DNA from: Rubrobacter xylanophilus | Lineage (GTDB): Bacteria; Actinomycetota; Rubrobacteria; Rubrobacterales; Rubrobacteraceae | Length of the DNA stretch: 64,000 bases | Assembly (NCBI RefSeq): GCF_007164525.1 | Contig: NZ_AP019791.1 | Location: forward strand, 124,001 to 188,000 | Direction: 5' to 3' | Shown here: positions 61,601 through 64,000 of the stretch, piece by piece | How positions within the stretch are numbered: position 1 is the stretch's first letter | How the letters are laid out: the number at the start of each line of letters is the position of its first letter | Made by a program: the position numbers and the translations under genes | Notes under the pieces: generated by a model | The model's input: the letters and a program-made list of their open reading frames with translations, nothing else | Database searches by the model: none | What the model was told of the DNA's origin: nothing

Positions 61601-61856
61601 GCCGGCCCGGAACCTGCTCGGCCTGACGCGGCTGAAGATCCTGGGCCGCCGGGCGGGGGCGAGCTCGGTGGGGTACCGCTCCGGGGGGCTGACGGTCTAC
61701 GGGGTTACCCCTTCGGAGGCGGACCTCGCCGCGCTGCGGCGGGCCACGGGGGGCGTGGTGAGCGGTCGCGAGGGGCGGGTGAGCGTCCGGGGCTCCGCGC
61801 TGGGGGCGCTGGAGCTCTCCGAGCGGGTGCTGCGCGTCCTCGCGGGGGAGGAGTAG
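58689..61856 (+). CDS. mfd: transcription-repair coupling factor
   Basis: SF2 translocase that removes stalled RNA polymerase and recruits UvrA, 1055 aa. N-terminal UvrB-homology region (about 1-350), RNA-polymerase-interacting domain (about 395-470; LKPGDLVVHTVQGIGRFEGL), then the RecG-like motor with Walker A GDVGFGKTEVAVRAAF, DEEQRFG and VESGLDIATANTLIV, and a C-terminal TRCF domain. It is somewhat shorter than the usual 1150-1200 aa. A -10 box six bases before the GTG indicates a leaderless mRNA. Confidence 0.95.
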   Translation: MSGGIGSRGKTIIKAPRRLRAYLAATSDRPVLLLASTEEEAARYARDAACFTGEAVVHLPSRGVPYGDVFSPEVRRVGARQRALHALGSARVVTAGPLALMEKTPLYEPLELAGGVELDMDEVLRRLAGLGYERVERVFRPGEFAVRGGILDLFPSTRRSPVRVEWWGDEVESVRAVSLATRRAVKELAAVTVYAAREGDLVELAAGEEGLSEEARRGVRVPGLDRLLLNLDPVEPAALLPEGMEVWAEEPREQIAGGLEGLVEELYGELPAAELRFSSGEEGEVVLSAPPLAPFAETPREAARRLGALAEDGMAVFIACGSGSQVRRTVYALGQIGREVSAVEHARPGLSPGLYAVPGEVEEGFSYPEGGIAVVRQDAVLGRRRERRRRTGRPLTSFADLKPGDLVVHTVQGIGRFEGLVSREVLGVTRDYMQVTYRGGDTLLVPYEQMELLHKYVGDGTRLDRLGGESWARVTDRVRRRVRMLAGELLRLHAERARARGFAFPPDGEWERELEESFPHQETPDQAAAIAAVKEDMQRPHPMDRLVCGDVGFGKTEVAVRAAFKAALAGKQTLMLAPTTILVQQHYRTFRRRLGPFAVRVESLSRFTTAAERRRILRDLAAGEVDILIGTHALLGAEVRPKDLGLLIVDEEQRFGVRHKERIKQLKSSVDVLTLTATPIPRTMQMGLSGLRDISVIETPPAGRRSILTHVGPYDEDLVRRAIEREVARGGQVFFVHNRVETIEEVAGRLRSVVPGVRFAVAHGQMPERVLEGVMQRFLDGEADVLVTTTIVESGLDIATANTLIVERADTMGLAQLYQLRGRIGRSTEQAYAYLFAPLGATPEAQRRLEALLDFTELGSGFAVAMRDLEIRGAGNLLGAEQSGHIAAVGFEMYLRLLEEAVALERGEEPGRGEERPVIVEVPLDAYLPPEYVSDEIERVDLYRRASAAGSLAEVEDLAEELEERFGPLPEPARNLLGLTRLKILGRRAGASSVGYRSGGLTVYGVTPSEADLAALRRATGGVVSGREGRVSVRGSALGALELSERVLRVLAGEE

Positions 61857-61859
61857 GAG

Positions 61860-62372
61860 ATGGAGCGGGTGCTGGTGAGCGCCTGCCTGCTCGGCTGCCG
61901 GGTGCGCTACAGCGGCTCCGACGCCCGTCTCAAAGACGCCGTGCTGGAGCGCTGGGTGCGCGAGGGGCGTGTCGTGGTCCTGTGCCCCGAGGTCGCCGGG
62001 GGGCTTCCCGTGCCGCGGCCTCCGGCGGAGATCCGGGGCGGGGACGGGCACGCGGTGCTGGACGGTACGGCGCGGGTCGTCGACCGTCGCGGGCGCGACG
62101 TGACCGCTTCCTTCGTGGAGGGGGCGCGCCTGGCGCTCGGGGCCGTCCGGGAGTCCGGGGTGCGGGTGGCCGTTCTCAAGCAGAAGAGCCCCTCCTGCGG
62201 GAGCCGCCGCATCTACGACGGCGGCTTCGGGGGGAGGCTGCGGGAGGGGGCCGGGGTGACGGCGGCGCTTCTGGAGAGGAGCGGCGTGAGGGTCTTCGGG
62301 GAGGACGAGGTGGCGGAGGCCGACCGGTATCTGCGCGGGCTCGAGCGGGGCGGGGAGGGGGGAATGCTATAA
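61860..62372 (+). CDS. DUF523 protein (YbbK-like)
   Basis: A 170-aa protein of the DUF523 family. The family motifs are visible: VSACLLGCRVRYSG, LCPEVAGGLPVPRPPAEI and LKQKSPSCGSRRIY. The conserved cysteines suggest metal or Fe-S binding; the biochemical role is unknown. It starts three bases after mfd with a GGAGGAG SD, so the two are coupled. Confidence 0.88.
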   Translation: MERVLVSACLLGCRVRYSGSDARLKDAVLERWVREGRVVVLCPEVAGGLPVPRPPAEIRGGDGHAVLDGTARVVDRRGRDVTASFVEGARLALGAVRESGVRVAVLKQKSPSCGSRRIYDGGFGGRLREGAGVTAALLERSGVRVFGEDEVAEADRYLRGLERGGEGGML

Positions 62373-62373
62373 T
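62368..62373 (+). promoter_or_regulatory. -10 box upstream of the PpiC-type gene
   Basis: A perfect TATAAT overlaps the stop codon of the DUF523 gene, about 44 nt before the start of the next gene. Confidence 0.5.
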
Positions 62374-62416
62374 CCGCCCCGGTTTTCAAGTTCCCTGAAG
62401 GCGAGTTTCCCGGGGT

Positions 62417-63448
62417 ATGGAGAGAGTGTCCGCCAGAAGAGCGTTCCAGATCGCAGTTCTGATGGCCGCCGTGTTCCTGCTCGCGGCCTGCGAGGCCGCC
62501 CGACCCGAGGCCAACCTGCCCTCCGGGGCGCAGAAGGTGGCCGTCTTCGAGGGGGGAGAGGTCACCCAGGGGCAGGTACAGGAGCAGCTGGAGCTTTTGG
62601 GCCAGCAGTCCGGACTCGGCGAGATCACGCCGGACTCCCCGCAGTACCAGAGCGCCATCGCCCAGATCATGCCCCGTCTCGTGACCCAGGAGATCGCGCA
62701 GGCCTACGCGCGGGAGCACGGCATCACCGTCACCGAGCGGGATGTGGAGCGGGAGATCGAGCGGATAAAGGACCAGCTCGTCCGGCAGGCCCGGTCGCAG
62801 GGGCAGGACCTCGAGCGGGAGGAGGCCTTCCGGCAGGCGCTCGAGCAGGCCGGAATAACCGAGGCCCAGTTGCGGGAGCAGATCCGGGAGCAGCTGCCGG
62901 TCCAGGAGGTGCAGGAGCGGGTCGCTGGCGACGTCCGGCCCACCGAGCGGCAGGTCCGCGACTACTACGAGGAGAACAAGGACACCCAGTTCACCAACCC
63001 CGCCCAGCGGTGCGTGCGGCACATCCTCTTCAACCCCGACCAGCGGGAGAGGGCCGAGGAGGTAAAGCGCCGGCTCGAGGAGGGCGCGGACTTCGCCGAG
63101 CTGGCCCGGGAGTACTCCCAGGACCCCGGCAGCAGGGATGACGGCGGCGACCTGGGATGCATCGGCCGGGGTGAGACCGTCCCCAACTTCGAGGAGGCCG
63201 CCTTCGGGGCCGAGGAGGGGGAGATCGTGGGGCCCGTGAAGACCCAGTTCGGGTATCACATCATAAGGGTCTACGACGTGCGCGAGGAGAGCACCGATCC
63301 GCTCTCGGAGGTGGAGGATCGCATCCGGGAGCAGCTCTCGGCGACCCGGCAGGCCGAGGAGTTCCAGCGGTGGGTCGAGCGGCAGGAGGAGCGGCGGAAC
63401 ATAAGGTACCTGCCGGGATACGACCCCAATCCCTCCTCGGGGGAGTAA
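62417..63448 (+). CDS. lipoprotein with PpiC-type peptidyl-prolyl isomerase domain (PrsA/SurA-like)
   Basis: A 343-aa extracytoplasmic folding factor. Signal peptide with lipobox LLAAC (Cys at about 26), a SurA-type N-terminal chaperone region rich in helices (about 35-190), then a parvulin domain (about 195-290; VRHILFNPDQRERAEEV...FAELAREYSQDPGSRDDGGDLG...VGPVKTQFGYHIIRV). It should help fold exported proteins at the membrane surface. It lies between DUF523 and eno. Confidence 0.92.
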   Translation: MERVSARRAFQIAVLMAAVFLLAACEAARPEANLPSGAQKVAVFEGGEVTQGQVQEQLELLGQQSGLGEITPDSPQYQSAIAQIMPRLVTQEIAQAYAREHGITVTERDVEREIERIKDQLVRQARSQGQDLEREEAFRQALEQAGITEAQLREQIREQLPVQEVQERVAGDVRPTERQVRDYYEENKDTQFTNPAQRCVRHILFNPDQRERAEEVKRRLEEGADFAELAREYSQDPGSRDDGGDLGCIGRGETVPNFEEAAFGAEEGEIVGPVKTQFGYHIIRVYDVREESTDPLSEVEDRIREQLSATRQAEEFQRWVERQEERRNIRYLPGYDPNPSSGE

Positions 63449-63478
63449 GGCCGGGCGTAGAGAGGATCTTTTGTCGAC

Positions 63479-63512
63479 GGCGCGACGCCACCCCGCGGGG
63501 TGGCGTCGCGCC
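63479..63512. terminator. hairpin between the PpiC-type gene and eno
   Basis: A perfect 17-bp inverted repeat (63479-63495 with 63496-63512) of extreme GC content, with no T-tract. Confidence 0.6.
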
Positions 63513-63540
63513 GGGTCGGGGCGTAGAGTTAGGGGTGTGA

Positions 63541-64000
<460 letters not shown>

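Noticed and set aside
58899-62051. 1050-residue open frame opposite mfd, and similar long frames opposite other genes (for example 4660-6648 and 13570-15552)
   Set aside because: They are GC-skew shadows antisense to clearly recognisable genes and have low-complexity, unfamily-like sequence.

Overview
This 64 kb window comes from a very GC-rich actinobacterial chromosome. The evidence is the strong GC3 bias, the actinobacterial order of core genes (rpsF-rpsR-rplI-dnaB; rsmI-tatD-rsmA-ispE-glmU-prs-rplY-pth ... mfd-eno), an InhA-type enoyl-ACP reductase, many leaderless starts and a tRNA gene without encoded CCA. A deep-branching, Rubrobacter-like thermotolerant actinobacterium is my inference. 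I see no rRNA genes, CRISPR arrays, insertion sequences or prophage genes.

Layout. 1-7.5 kb: carotenoid desaturase (cut by the left edge), rRNA methyltransferase, berberine-bridge-type oxidoreductase, and a MacB/FtsX-type ABC exporter. 7.5-11 kb: rpsF-rpsR-rplI-dnaB, without the usual ssb, then fabI. 11-20 kb: LtaS-like sulfatase, acetyl-CoA synthetase, LysM protein, membrane zinc peptidase, Crp/Fnr regulator, and a membrane HD-GYP protein whose metal-binding residues are lost. 19.8-20.05 kb, upstream of that gene and on its strand: three tandem nine-codon ORFs, each with its own ribosome-binding site, encoding M(R/T)EGKSHIW. 20.2-24.2 kb: a GT39-like membrane glycosyltransferase and a coupled ECF sigma / anti-sigma / bactofilin-like operon. 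24.2-30.5 kb: a structured leader RNA with mutually exclusive helices, a short Tat-signal ORF and a complete oligopeptide ABC transporter operon. 30.5-39 kb: S41 protease lacking the usual lysine, the principal sigma factor, a DUF697-like protein, and a MarR / LuxR / cupin / Rieske / membrane-protein / cardiolipin-synthase group. 39-48.9 kb: core block recJ to pth, including tRNA-Gln. 48.9-58.6 kb: accessory block between pth and mfd, with GntR/GNAT, an ECF sigma factor coupled to an OGT-Ada fusion, DMT transporter, FAD amine oxidase + aldehyde dehydrogenase, Asp-box propeller, HAD phosphatase, HxlR/DoxX and a thioesterase. 58.7-64 kb: mfd, DUF523, PpiC lipoprotein and the start of eno.

Many genes are coupled by ATGA/GTGA/TTGA overlaps. 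Five of nine convergent pairs overlap by exactly four bases through their stop codons (four CTAG, one TTAG). Several genes have a -10 box only 6-7 nt from the start codon and are probably leaderless. In rpsF, recJ and pth the conserved N-terminus begins upstream of the first ATG/GTG/TTG, at an ATA, CTG or ATC codon; each has a purine-rich SD at a workable distance.

The most novel item is the tandem nine-codon ORF array at 19,832-20,037. Next are the leader RNA at 24,241-24,393 and the ECF sigma / permuted OGT-Ada operon at 50,524-51,854. Coordinates and motifs were read by eye; family names rest on remembered motifs, not on database searches.
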